DNA from: Elephas maximus indicus
Taxonomy: Eukaryota; Chordata; Mammalia; Proboscidea; Elephantidae
Length of the DNA: 64,000 nt
Direction: 5' to 3'
Assembly: GCF_024166365.1 (NCBI RefSeq)
Contig: NC_064822.1
Span: forward strand, 104,652,823 to 104,716,822
Positions 1 through 10,505 of this stretch are shown here, one piece after another. Made by a program: the position numbers and the translations under genes. The stretch's first letter is position 1. Every line of letters begins with the position of its first letter. Below the pieces are notes generated by a model, which saw only the letters and a program-made list of their open reading frames with translations, had not been told where the DNA came from and ran no database searches.

Positions 1-471
1 TCCCCAGCCCATATACAGATCTATTACGAGAGGATGGAAGCCTTACTGACTCAAGGTCCTTGTGCACGATCTTTGTCCAATTGTTGGCTGACCATTAGAC
101 TACTTAGACATGAGAGCAACTGCTAGGAAGCCAGACTTAAAAATGAAAACAAAACAACAAAAACAAAAACAACCAAGCAACCACATACTGTGGAGGAGAA
201 AGATTTCATAGACTTAACTGAGGCAAATTACTAAACAAAGAAACAAACAAACCGTAAAAACCCTTGGGGAAGAAAATCAAATCCAGAGTTGCTACAATAT
301 ATTATCTAAAATGCCTAGTTTTCAACAAAAACATGCAAAGAGATAGGAAAGCTTGACGCATTCTCAGGAAAAGCAATAGTCAACAGAAACTGAGTATCCC
401 CAGAAGTTGGATGTCGCAGAAAAAGATGGCTGAACCCAAATTCTGTCTTTTCTCAAGTCTTTTCCTGAAGG
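1..471. other. Unclassified non-coding DNA, possibly an old L1 remnant
   Basis: A-rich sequence with adenine runs near 140-180 and 225-255. The wording around 290-430 resembles decayed L1-type sequence, but I cannot place it with confidence. I see no gene. Confidence 0.3.
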
Positions 472-495
472 AGGAACCTGGTGGCACAGTGGTTC
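472..495 (+). mobile_element. AfroSINE head fragment
   Basis: The stretch reads like the first 24 bases of the AfroSINE head (aacctggtggcacagtggtt). It is joined directly to the truncated 3' side of the RTE copy that follows. The rest of the SINE is absent. Confidence 0.55.
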
Positions 496-3356
496 TGGCA
501 GTTCATGGTATATTCAATATTCTTTGCCAACACCATAATTCAAAGGCATCAATTCTTCGGTCTTCCTTGTTCATTGTCCAGCTTTCTCATGCATATGAGG
601 CAATTGAAAATACCACGGCTTGTGTCAGGCACACCTTAGTCTTCAAGGTGACATCTTTGTTTTTCAACACTTTAAAGAGGTCTTTTGCATTCAGTTTGCC
701 CAGTGCAATGTGTCTTTTGATTTCTTAACTGTGGCTTGCATGGGTGTTGGTTGTGGATCCAAGTAAAATGAAATCCTTGACAACTTCAATCTATTCTCCA
801 TTTATCATGATGTTGCTTTTTGGTCCTGTTGTGAGGGTTTTGTTTTCTTTATGTTGAGGTGTAATCCATACTGAAGGCTGTGGTCTTTGATCTTCATCAG
901 TAAGTGCTTCAAGTCCTCTTCACTTTCAGTAAGCAAGGTTGTGTCATCTGCATAATGCAGGGTGTTAATTCACCAATCCTGATGCCCCGTTCTTCTTCAT
1001 ATAGTCCAGCTTCTAGGATTATTTACTCACTATACAGATTGAATAAGTATGGTGAAAAGATACAACCCTGATGCACACCTTTCTTGACTTTAAACCATGC
1101 AGCATCCCCTGGTTCTGTCCTCTTGATCTATGTAAAGGTTCCTCATGAGCACAATGAAGTGTTCTGGAATTCCCAGTCTTAGCAATATTATCCATAATTT
1201 GTTATGATCCACTCAGTCAAATGGCTTTGCATAGTCCATAAAACACAGGTAAACATGTTCTGGTAGTCTCTGCTTTCAGATCCCTCTGCCATCAGCAATA
1301 ATATCCCTGGTTCCATGTCCTCTTCTGAATCTGACTTGAATTTCTGGCAGTTCCCTGTCGATATACTGCTGCAGCTGCTTTTGAATGATCTTCAGCAAAA
1401 TTTTACTTGCATGTGATATTAATGATATTGTTCGATAATGTGTGCATTCAGTTGGATCACCTTTCTTGGGAATAGGCATAAATACAGACTTCTTCCAGTT
1501 GGTTGGCCAGGTAGCTGTCTTCCAAATTTCTTGGCATAGACGAGTAAGCACCTCCAGCACCGCATCTGTTTGTTGAAACATCTCAATTGATATTCCATCA
1601 ATTCCTGGAGCCTTGTTTTTCACCAATGCCTTCAGTGCAACTTGGACTTCTTCCTTCAGTACCATCAGTTCCTGATCATATGCTACCTTTTGAAATGGTT
1701 GAATGACGACCAATTCTTTTTGGTATAATGGCCCTATGTATTCCTTCCATCTTTTGATGCTTCTTGCATTGTTTAATATTTTCTCCATAGAGTCCTTCAC
1801 TATTGGAACTCGAGGCTTGAATTTTTTATTCAGTTCCTTCAGCTTGAGAAATGCCAAGCATGTTCTTCCCTTTTGGTTTTCTATCTCCAGCTCTTTGCAT
1901 ATGTCATTATAATACTTTGTCTTTTCAAACTGCCCTTTGAAATCTTCTGTTCGGTTCTTTTACGTCATCATTTCTTCCTTTTGTTTTAGCTACTCAGCAT
2001 TCAAGAGCAAGTTTCAGAGTCTCTTTTGACATCCATTTTGGTCTTTTCTTTCTTTCCTGTCTTTAATGGCCCCTTGCTTTCTTCATGTATGATGTCCTTG
2101 ATGTCATTCTATAACTTTCTGGTCTTCAGTCATTAGTGTTCAATAGTCAAATCTGTTCTTGAAACGGTCTCTAAATTCAGGTGGGATATTCTCAAGTTCG
2201 TACTTTGGGTCTCATGGACTTGTTCTAATTGTCTTCAGTTTCAACTTGAACTTGCGTATGAGCAGTTGATGGTCTGTTCCGCAGTTGGTCCCTGGCCTTG
2301 TTCTGATGATATTGACCTTTCCTCATCTCTTTACACAGATGTAGTCGATTTGATTCCTGTGTATTCCATCTGGTGAGGTCCATGTGTATAGTCACTGTTT
2401 ATGCTGGTGAAAAAACGTAATTTGCAATGAAGAAGTCGTTGGTCTTGCAAAATTCTATCATGAGATCTCCAGCATTGTTTCTGTCACCAAGGCCATATTT
2501 TCCAACTACCAATCCTTCTTCTTTGTTTCCAACTTTCACATTCCAATCACCAATAATTATCAATGCATCCTAATTGCATGTTTGATCAATTTCAGACTGC
2601 AGAAGCTGGTAAAAATCTTCAGTTTCTTCATCTTTGGCCTTAGTGGTTGGTGTGTAAATTTGAATAGTAGGCATATTAACTGGTCTTCTTTGTAGGTGTA
2701 TGGACATTATCCTATCACTGACAGCATTGTACTTCAGGGTAGATTTTGAAATGCTCTTTTTGACGATGAATGCAATGCCATTCCTCTTCAAGTTGTCATT
2801 CCTGGCATAGTGGACCATCCGATTGTCTGATTCAGGATGGCCAATACCAGTCCATTTCAGCTCACTAATACCTAGGATATCAATGTTTATGTGTTCCATT
2901 TCATTTTTGATGATTTCTGGTTTTCCTAGATTCATACTTCATACATTCCACGTTCTGATTATTAATGGGTGTTTGCAGCTCTTTCTTCTCATTTTGAGTG
3001 GTGCCACATCAGCAAATGAAGGTCCTGAAAGCTTGACTCCATCCTTGTCATTAAGGTCAATTCTACTTTGAGGAGGCAGCTCTTCCCCAGTCATCTCTTG
3101 AGTGCCTTCCAACCTGGGGGCTCATCCTCCGGCACTGTATCAGACAATGTTCCACTACTATTCATAAGGTTTTCGGTGGCTAATTTTTTTCATAAGTAGA
3201 CTGCCGGGTCCTTCTTCCTAGTCTGTCTTAGCCTGGAAGCTCAGCTGAAACCTGTCCACTGTGGGTGACCCTGCTGGTATCTGAATACCAGTGGCATAGC
3301 TTCCAGCATCACAGCAATACGCAAGCCCCCATAGTACGATAAACTGACAGATATGT
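496..3356 (-). mobile_element. RTE (BovB-class) retrotransposon, copy A, long but degenerate
   Basis: Read on the minus strand, this runs from an RTE 5' region (near 3356, with the leader matching 10510-10570 of the + strand copy) through endonuclease and reverse transcriptase to a truncation at about 496. The longest clean pieces are 2570-2935 (endonuclease start, with DILGISELKW) and 1276-1857 (RT fingers, with the conserved NKAPGIDGIS and PIPKKGDPT blocks). The YADD active-site region lies near 930-950. Frameshifts and stops run throughout, so it is dead. About 350 bases of the 3' end are missing. It begins a run of same-strand RTE pieces reaching 6358. Confidence 0.85.
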
Positions 3357-4425
3357 GGGAGTTGGCTTTCATAGACTTGTTTTATTTTCTTCAGCTCCAA
3401 CTTGAACTTGCATGTGAGCAATTGGTGGTCTGTTCTGTAGTCGGATCTTTGCCTTGTTCTAACATGATATTGAGCTTCTCCATCATTTCTTTCCACAGAT
3501 GTAGTCAATTTGATTCCTACGTATTCCATCTGGTGAGGTCCACATGTACAGTCACGATTTATGTTTCAGAGAAAAGGTCTCACCAGTGAATAGATCTATG
3601 GTCTTGCAAAATTCTATCATGTGATCTCCAGTGTCATTTCTATCACCAAGGCCATGTTTTCTTTTTTATTTATTTTTATTGAGCTTTAGATGAAGGTTTA
3701 CAGATCAATCTAGTTTCTTATCAAATAGTACACACATTGTTGTATGACATTGGTTAACAACCCCACAACATGTCAGCACTCTCCCTTCTCAACCCTGGGT
3801 TCCCTGTTACCAGCCTTTCTGTTCCTTCCTACCTTCCAGTCCCTACCCTAGGGCTGGTGCGCCCCTTTAGTCTTGTTTTGTTCCATGGGCTGTTCAATCT
3901 TTGGATGAAGGGTAAACCTCAGGAGAGGCCTCATGACTGAGCTGAAAAGGTGTCTGGGGCTCATACTCTCAGTGTTCCTCCAGTCTTTGTCAGGCCAGCA
4001 AGTCTGGTCTTTCTTTATGAGTTAAAATTTTGTTCTACATTTTCCCCCAGCTTTGTCCAGGACCCTGTATTGTGATCCCTGTCAGAGCAGTCAGTGGTGG
4101 TAGCTGGGTACCATCTGGTTGTACTGGTTTCAGTCTGGTGGAGGAAAGGCCATGTTTTCTAAATACTGATCCTTCTCCTTTGTTTCCATCTTTGGCATTC
4201 CAATAGCCAGTAATTACAATGTATCCTGATTGCATGACTGATCAATTTCAGACTGCAAAAGTGGGTAAAAATCTTCAGTTTTTTCATCTTTGGCATTATT
4301 AGTTGGTACGTAAATTTGATTAATAGTTGTATTAACTGGTCTTTCTTGTAGGTGTGTGGATATTATCCTATCACTGACAGCGTGTTTTATTTCAGTAGAG
4401 ATGTTGAAATGTTCTTTGTGTATCT
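3357..4425 (-). mobile_element. RTE fragment, copy B, endonuclease region, split by an L1
   Basis: The minus strand matches the middle of the RTE, from the endonuclease-RT linker (3357-3430) through the distal endonuclease (3430-3660 and 4161-4425). Both its 5' and 3' ends are missing. A 5'-truncated L1 interrupts it at 3663-4145. Confidence 0.75.
3663..4145 (-). mobile_element. 5'-truncated L1 (3' UTR) nested in RTE copy B
   Basis: The + strand starts with a T-rich tract (reverse of a poly(A) tail) and continues with the same 3' UTR found at the end of the L1 at 56690 and in the minus-strand pieces at 39545 and 52993. A perfect 15-bp target duplication, aaggccatgttttct, flanks it at 3648-3662 and 4146-4160. 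This proves a clean insertion into an RTE already in place. Confidence 0.85.
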
Positions 4426-4426
4426 G

Positions 4427-5262
4427 TTGTTTTTATTGTTAGGTGCCGTTGTGTCAGTTCCAACTCATAGCAACCCTGTGTACAACAGAATGAAATACTG
4501 CCCAGTCCTATACAATCCTCACAATTGTTATGCCTGAGCCCATTGTTGCAGCCACTGCATCATTCCATCTCACTGAGGGTCTTCCTCTTTTTCGCTGACT
4601 CTCTACTTTACCAAGTATGCTGTTCTTCTCTAGGAACTTGTCTCTCCTGATAACATGTCTACAGTGTGTGAAACGAAGTCTTGCCATTCTTTCTTCTAAG
4701 GAGCATTCTGGCTGTACATCTTCTAAGGCAGATTCGTTCATTCTTTTGGCAGTCCATGGTATAGCCAATATTCTTTGCCAGCACCATGATTCAAAGGCAT
4801 CAATTCTTCTTCGATATTCTTTATTCACTGTCCAGCTTTCACATGCATATAAGGTGATTGAAAACACCATGGCCTGAGTCAGGTGCACCTTAGTCCTTAA
4901 AGTGACATCTTTGCTTTTTAACACTTTAAGGAGGTGTTTTGCAGCAGATATGCCCAGTGGAATATGTTGTTTGGTTTCTTGACTGCTGCTTCCATGGGTG
5001 TTGATTGTGGATCCAAGTAAAATGAAATCCTTGACAACTTCAATCTCCATTTATCATGATGTTGCTTATTGATGTAGTTGTGAGGGTTTTTGTTTTCTTT
5101 GTGTTAAGGTGTAATGCACACTGAAGGCTGTGGTCTTTGATCTTCATCAGTAAGTAGTGCTTCAAGTCCTCTTCACCCTCAGCAAGCAAGGTTGTGTCAT
5201 CTGGATATTGCAGATTGTTAATGAGTCTTCCTCTAATCCTGATGCCATGCTCTTGGCTCACA
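4427..5262 (-). mobile_element. RTE 3' end, copy C
   Basis: This starts on the + strand with the reversed RTE tail (gttaggtgccgttg) and runs to about the YADD region near 5215, where it is 5' truncated. The minus-strand ORF at 4508-5050 holds the RTE C-terminal domain, including CESWTVNKEYRRRIDAFE and the WCWQRIL block. Frameshifts separate it from the rest. Confidence 0.8.
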
Positions 5263-5870
5263 GAACTCATATATTTATGATTACAGTTTTTTAATGGCAA
5301 AAAGGATAAAAATGAAGAGACACACAGGGTGAGGTCTGAGAGGGTTCTCAACGTGGCACTTCCGTGCCCCAAAAAGGGACACAGTATCCTCCCATGTGTA
5401 TCATTATCTTTTACCAGCAAGGAAGCCCATGGGATTTCCATGCCAGAGCCTTTACTGGGGCCTCATTATGTAGGTGTGATTGATTGAATTAGCCCACCTC
5501 CACCGAAGTCAGCTGATATCATGAGGTAGTCTTTGTGGCCTTGCGAGCCACCACCTGAATTACCTCATTAGCGTAAACTTTCAGGTGTGATCTGGAGGCC
5601 CATAGATAAAAACAAAAAAAAAAACAAACCCAGTGCCCTCGAGTTGATTCTGACTCATAGCAACCCTATAGGACAGAGTAGGACTGCCCTGTAGAGTTTC
5701 CAAGGAGCGCCTGGCGGATTTGAACTGCCAGCCCTTTGGTTAGCAGCCATAGCACTTAACCACTATTCCACCAGAGTTTCCTATAGATAAAAGGCACTTC
5801 AATTACTCAGGAAATTCCAAGGACAAAGACCAAATTTCTTTAGATAAGGTTAATGTAAAACCCACATTAC
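5263..5870. mobile_element. Probable ERV LTR fragment (ERVL/MLT2-like), split by an AfroSINE
   Basis: The phrases cctcattagcgtaaact and gacaaagaccaaat recall the MLT2/ERVL group of LTRs. I see no coding capacity. The assignment rests on remembered consensus phrases only, so the orientation is left open. An AfroSINE interrupts it at 5612-5782. Confidence 0.4.
5612..5782 (-). mobile_element. AfroSINE with target duplication
   Basis: Reverse-oriented AfroSINE. It opens with an A-rich run and the reversed tail, and ends with the reversed head (ccaccagagtttcc). A 10-bp duplication, atagataaaa, sits at 5602-5611 and 5783-5792. Confidence 0.9.
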
Positions 5871-5883
5871 CTTTGTTTGACCT

Positions 5884-6358
5884 TCTGTTGTTGTTAGGTG
5901 CCGTTGAGTCGAGTGGGTTCTCACTGATATCGAGTCAAAATACTGAACAAAATACTGCCGAGTCCTGTGCCATCCTCACAATCGTTGCTATGTTGGAGCC
6001 CATTGTTGCAGCCACTGTGTCAGTCCATCTCATTGAGGCTCTTCCTCTTTTTTTGCTGATCCTCTACTTTACCAAGCATGATATCCTTCTCCAGGGACTG
6101 GTCTCTCCTGATAACACATCCAAAGTACATGAGACGAAGTCTTGCCATCCTGGCCTCCAAGGCACATTCTGGCTGTACTTCTTCCCAGACAGATTTGTTC
6201 GTTCTTCTGGCAGCCCATGGCATATCCAATATCCTTCACTAACACCATAATTCAAAGGCATCAATTCTTCTTCGGTCTTCTTTATTCATTGTCCAGCTTC
6301 CTCATGCATACGAGGCAATTGGAAATACCATGGTTTGGGTGAGGCACACCTTAGTCAT
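5884..6358 (-). mobile_element. RTE 3' end, copy D
   Basis: The + strand begins with the reversed RTE tail (gttgttgttaggtgcc) and covers the C-terminal domain, including a piece with DMPWAARRTNKSVWEEV at 6020-6229 on the minus strand. It is 5' truncated at about 6358. Confidence 0.8.
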
Positions 6359-6527
6359 CCTTACTGTTAATTAGGATATTTTACAACTCTATTTCTTGTA
6401 GAAAACGTAAAGCAATGCAAATAACTCTTGTCTGAGAGACTACAAATAATTTCTGTCATATGAAAAAAATCTCACAGGTTTTGATTTTTGCCTTTTAGGA
6501 CATTAACAAGTTTTGTATCTAACCTAG
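6359..6527. other. Short non-coding spacer
   Basis: AT-rich sequence between RTE copy D and the LTR element. It ends in cctag, which is the 5' target duplication of the LTR element. Confidence 0.4.
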
Positions 6528-7046
6528 TGTCATGGATTGAATTGTGTCCCCCAAAAATATATGTCAGCTTGGCTGGGCCATGATTCCCAGTATTGTATGA
6601 TCATCCACCATTTTGTTATCTGACGTGATTTTCCTATGTGTTGTAAATGATGTTGATCATGATGTCGATGAGATGGGATTAGCAGCAGTTATGTTAATGA
6701 GGCAGGACTCAATCCACAAGATTGGATTGTGTCTTGAGCTATTTTCTTTTGAAATATAAAAGAGAGAGGAGAGCAGGGAGACAAGGGGACCTCATACCTC
6801 TAAGAAGCAGTACCAGCAGTAGTGTGCATCCTTTGGACCTGGGGTTCCTGTGTGGAGAAGCTCCTAGACCAGGTGAAGATTGATGACAAGGACCTTCCTT
6901 CAGAGCCAACTGAGAGAGACTTCACCTGAAGCTGGCACCCTGAATTTGGACTTCTGGCCTCCTAGTTTGTGAGAGAATAAATTTCTGTTTGTTAAAGCCA
7001 TTCACTTTTGGTATTTCTGTTACAGCAGCACTAGATAACTAAGACA
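6528..7046 (+). repeat. 5' LTR of the MaLR-like element
   Basis: 519 bp, TG...CA ended, with a poly(A) signal AATAAA at 6976-6981 about 65 bases before its end. It is about 40 bp longer than its partner through indels. Confidence 0.85.
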
Positions 7047-8117
7047 GAATTTGGTACTGGGAGTGGGGTGCTGCTCTAACAGATACCTAAACTATGGAAG
7101 CGGTTTTGAAACTGTGAGTGAATAGAAGCCACAGAAGGAAATGAGGAGGGCTGTTAGACTGGAGATGGCACAGACAGTGAGAAGCAGCAGCAGAGAGCCA
7201 GCAACAGCAGAGAACCGGGAGCAGCAGAACCAGGAGACCAGTGCAAGACAGTGCTGGCGCCAACTCATGGGGCAAGAGAGCTGATTGCCTTTGTGCTGGA
7301 GGTTTCCTGGCAGAGTGGGGTGCATACACTTATCGGTGGAGCTAGGCTTGCCGACCTGTGGAGCAAAAGAGCTGAGTGCCTTCTGGCAGAAGTTTACTGG
7401 TGGAGTGAGGTGCCTCTAGGCATTTAGCAGTGGAGCTACAGAACTTTGGGACACTTGCTCCAGCATGGCAGATGTAGATGGCGAGGCCCAAGGGCCCAAG
7501 AGGCCAAGGAACCAGGAACAGAAGCTAAAGAGACAAGGAACACAGAAAGCAGAGCTGCCTCAGTCTCAGAGGGTATGGCCATGACTTCTGGGGTCTAAAA
7601 GGGTGGAGCCATGGCCTCTGGAGTTTCTAAGAGTAGAGTTTCTAAGGGTAGGAGTATGGGGCCGCCTAAAGCTAAGGGAGCAGAGTTACTGTCCCAGTGC
7701 GCCTGGAAGGCAGAGCTGAAGAAGCCCAGGGCCAAGGGGCTTCCACTCAGAATCCTGAGAGTGTTTCCAATACCCAGAGTCTAGAGGGCAGGGCCATTGT
7801 GTAAATGGTCTCAGAGTACAGAGGATTATTTTCAAGCCTTAAAGGCTAATGTAATGTGTTCTTATCACTTGCTTCCTACCTGTTACACCTTCTTTTCCTC
7901 TAATTTCTTCCAGTTGTAATGGAAGTGTATAGCTTGTGCCTGCCTGTTGCACCATTGTACCTTTGGAAACAGATAACTTGTATTTTAGACTTCACGGATG
8001 AAGAGGAATTTTTGGATTTTGGACTTGGAGTTGAATTAAGACTTTTCTATTATGTGTTGGTATGAATATGTTTTACATGTGGCAAGGACATGAATTTTGG
8101 GGGGCCAAAGTGTAGAA
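7047..8117 (+). other. Internal region of the MaLR-like element
   Basis: This contains repeated phrases such as gagctgagtgccttctggcag and tctaagagtagag, plus several degenerate stops. No ORF resembles retroviral gag or pol. A related internal sequence occurs at 10190-10300. Confidence 0.7.
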
Positions 8118-8594
8118 TGTCATGGATTGAATTGTGTCCCCCCAAAATATTTGTCAACTTGGCTAGGCCATGATTTCCAGTATTCTGTGATTGTCCACAA
8201 TTTTGTCATCTGATGTGATTTTCCCATGTGTTGTAAATCTCTATGATATTGATGAGATGGGGTTGGCAGCAGTTGTGTTAATGAAAAAGGACTCAATTTA
8301 CAAGATTGGATTGTGTCTTGTAAATTGAGATATAAAAGAGAGTGGTAAGCAGAGAGACAAGGTGACTGACTTCATACCACCAAGAAGACTGCTTCCTTTG
8401 GGCCCAGGGCTCCTGTGGGGAGAAGCTCCTAGACCAGGGGAAGATTGATGACAAGGACCTTCTCCCAGAGCTGACTGAGAGAGAAAGCCTTCCCCTGAAG
8501 CGCTAGCCTCCTACACTGTGAGAGAATAAATTTCTCTTTGTTAAAGCCATTCACTTGTGGTATTTCTCTTATAACAGCACTAGAAACTAAGATA
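8118..8594 (+). repeat. 3' LTR of the MaLR-like element
   Basis: 477 bp, starting TGTCATGGATTGAATTGTG like the 5' copy. It is preceded by a purine-rich run (tttggggggccaaagtgtag). Confidence 0.85.
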
Positions 8595-8599
8595 CCTAG

Positions 8600-9955
8600 C
8601 AGGTTTTAAGTACCTTTCTAGATAAAATACATAAACTCCTGCTCCTCAAATGCTGTTTGTACCAGCTTTACCATTTTCCTTGTTCGCTTACTTATATCTC
8701 AGATATGTTTATTCTATATTTATATGAGAGTCATAATTTTAACTTCATGAAAATTACATTTTGACAAGGAAGACATAGTAATGGGGGGCTTGTGAACACT
8801 CTCTTCTGATTGCTTCTATTTTCTCGGTGAATTAGAATGCAAAGTCATAAACGGAGAGTATGGAAAGGAGGTTCTGGAGGTTTGAGAGTAGTGAAAATAT
8901 GAAAAAGACTTTAGGAGAGTGGGAAAGTGAAAAGATTAAGGGAAATAGAATATGACTGCTGAGCAAGTTAAGACCCACTTGAGGTTCTAGTCATGAATTT
9001 CAAATGGACCTGTCAAAATGCCACAGCCATACAGGCAGGCATGGGGTAGGCAGAATTGGATTTAATCAGATTTGAGGTTTTGCTAAGTGAGCACAACAAA
9101 GAAAATAGGGCAAGGGAATTTAGGGTGTAAGCGGCAGAATAATTATATGATAGACTATGGAAGGAGAGGCATGAGGACATAAGGGAGTCAAGGACAGTGA
9201 AAAGATGGTAGGATCAATGATTTGTGAGTCCCAGTTAGGTAGAAAGAAGGGTTGTTAAGATTAGTTTTCTAGAACTGGAAAGGTGGGAGGAGGTGGTTAG
9301 ATGGTAGGATAGTTGACATTGAAATCATGGAAGGGGTTATTAGAGCTAAGAAGTGAATGACAGGGTGGAAAAAAGTCAAGTGTGGATGAAAGGAAGAGAT
9401 ATAGGATAGTGCCTTAAGCAGGTACTTACACTAGAGTTGTTCAGCCCTAACTTGTGTAGACAAAGAGAGTGAAGGGTCAAGAGAAGGGGTTAATTTATGA
9501 AGCAAGATTCCAAAGGCTGTGAGAGGGAATAAAATCTAAGGCACAGGTGAATGACATTAGTAGTAATAATACAGGGAGACCCTGATAAGATAATGGGTAA
9601 GGAAGAAATCAGTAATGAAGAGAGAGACATTTTTTTTGAGGATAGGATCAAAGCTGATAGAACTCAGGTTACAGCCCTTAATCCTATCACTACATTAGGA
9701 ATCTAGGTTACCTTCTGGAAGGAAAGAGATAGGTGCTGATTAGGAGCTTGCAGGATGTGGAAAAGATTGGGAGCAGCTGCGATGGCTTGGGTGATGAGTA
9801 AAAGAGATGGGTTAAAGAATCATACAGTAGCGTGGGGTAGAGAAGAATGTGAGAAGCTGAATGAAGTCTTTGAGGAAGCTGAGAGATTATTTTAACTTCC
9901 CATATCTCTCTGTAAATATGGAAGCACAATGAGCTACTTATAGGGTGCTGGTACA
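8600..9955. other. Unclassified intergenic DNA, purine-rich
   Basis: From about 8810 the + strand is rich in A and G (agg, gaa and ggaag runs) with no ORF of note. I recognise neither a gene nor a repeat family. Confidence 0.4.
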
Positions 9956-9959
9956 ATGG

Positions 9960-10505
9960 ATTACTTTTGTGTAGACTTTTTCATCGTGGCCTCGTAACTC
10001 CCACCTACATGATTGTGCAGGACTGTGCAGATAGGGTAATTTTGGCCCACCAAAGGGATTGGTCAGTTTTGCCATCCTGCTGGGCTTGAAATGAGCCACC
10101 CCAGAGTGGGGAAAGAACGGATCCCACCACCACCAAGGGAGAATAGCCAGGAGCAGAAAGAGAGAGAGTTCAAGAAGCGGTGGCAGAGAAACGATGGCAG
10201 GAGATGGCGTGGTGGGCTTCCTGGCCCACAGAGTGAAAAAGCTGAGTGCATTTGGGCAGGAGGCTTGCTAGTGGTATAGAGTGCCTCTGGGCATTTATTA
10301 AACCCAAAAGCCAAACCTGTTGCCATCAAGTCAATTCAGACTCATAGAGACCCTATAGGAGAGAGTAGAACTGCCCTATAGGGTTTCCAAGGAGCAGCTG
10401 GTGGATTCAAACTGCCGACCTTTGAGTTAGCAGCCAAGTTCTTAACCACTGCATCACGATGGCTCCTGGGCACTTAGCAGGGGCTAAAAGAGGTTTGTAA
10501 TAGTT
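9960..10505 (+). mobile_element. LTR/MaLR-like remnant, left part
   Basis: The stretch at 10190-10300 is similar to the MaLR internal region at 7260-7430 (cacagagtgaaaaagctgagtgc versus the matching block there). It resumes after the AfroSINE at 10300-10468 with gggcacttagcagg. The RTE beginning near 10506 then interrupts it. The right part may be 13698-13890. Confidence 0.45.
10300..10468 (-). mobile_element. AfroSINE inside the LTR-like remnant
   Basis: Reverse-oriented AfroSINE: reversed tail (tcaattcagactcatagaga) to reversed head (ttaaccactgcatcacgatgg). Similar short words, gggcattta and gggcactta, flank it and are probably an eroded target duplication. Confidence 0.85.

Larger units (their letters stand above)
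6528..8594 (+). mobile_element. Complete MaLR-like LTR retrotransposon, non-coding
   Basis: Two LTRs in direct orientation (6528-7046 and 8118-8594) flank a 1.07-kb internal region. The first LTR opens TGTCATGG and closes ACTAAGACA. The second closes with the one-base variant ACTAAGATA. The 5-bp duplication cctag lies on both sides (6523-6527 and 8595-8599), as expected for class III/MaLR integration. The internal region begins just after the LTR with tttggtactgggagtgggg, the usual MaLR start that includes the primer-binding area. It ends in a purine-rich tract before 8118. No gag, pol or env ORF is present, which is normal for non-autonomous MaLRs. The LTRs differ visibly by base changes and indels, so it is old. 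The exact subfamily is not known to me. Confidence 0.85.

Noticed and set aside
7087-7329. Minus-strand frames rich in L, S and C inside the LTR element
   Set aside because: They fall in the non-coding internal region of the MaLR-like element and are antisense to its direction.
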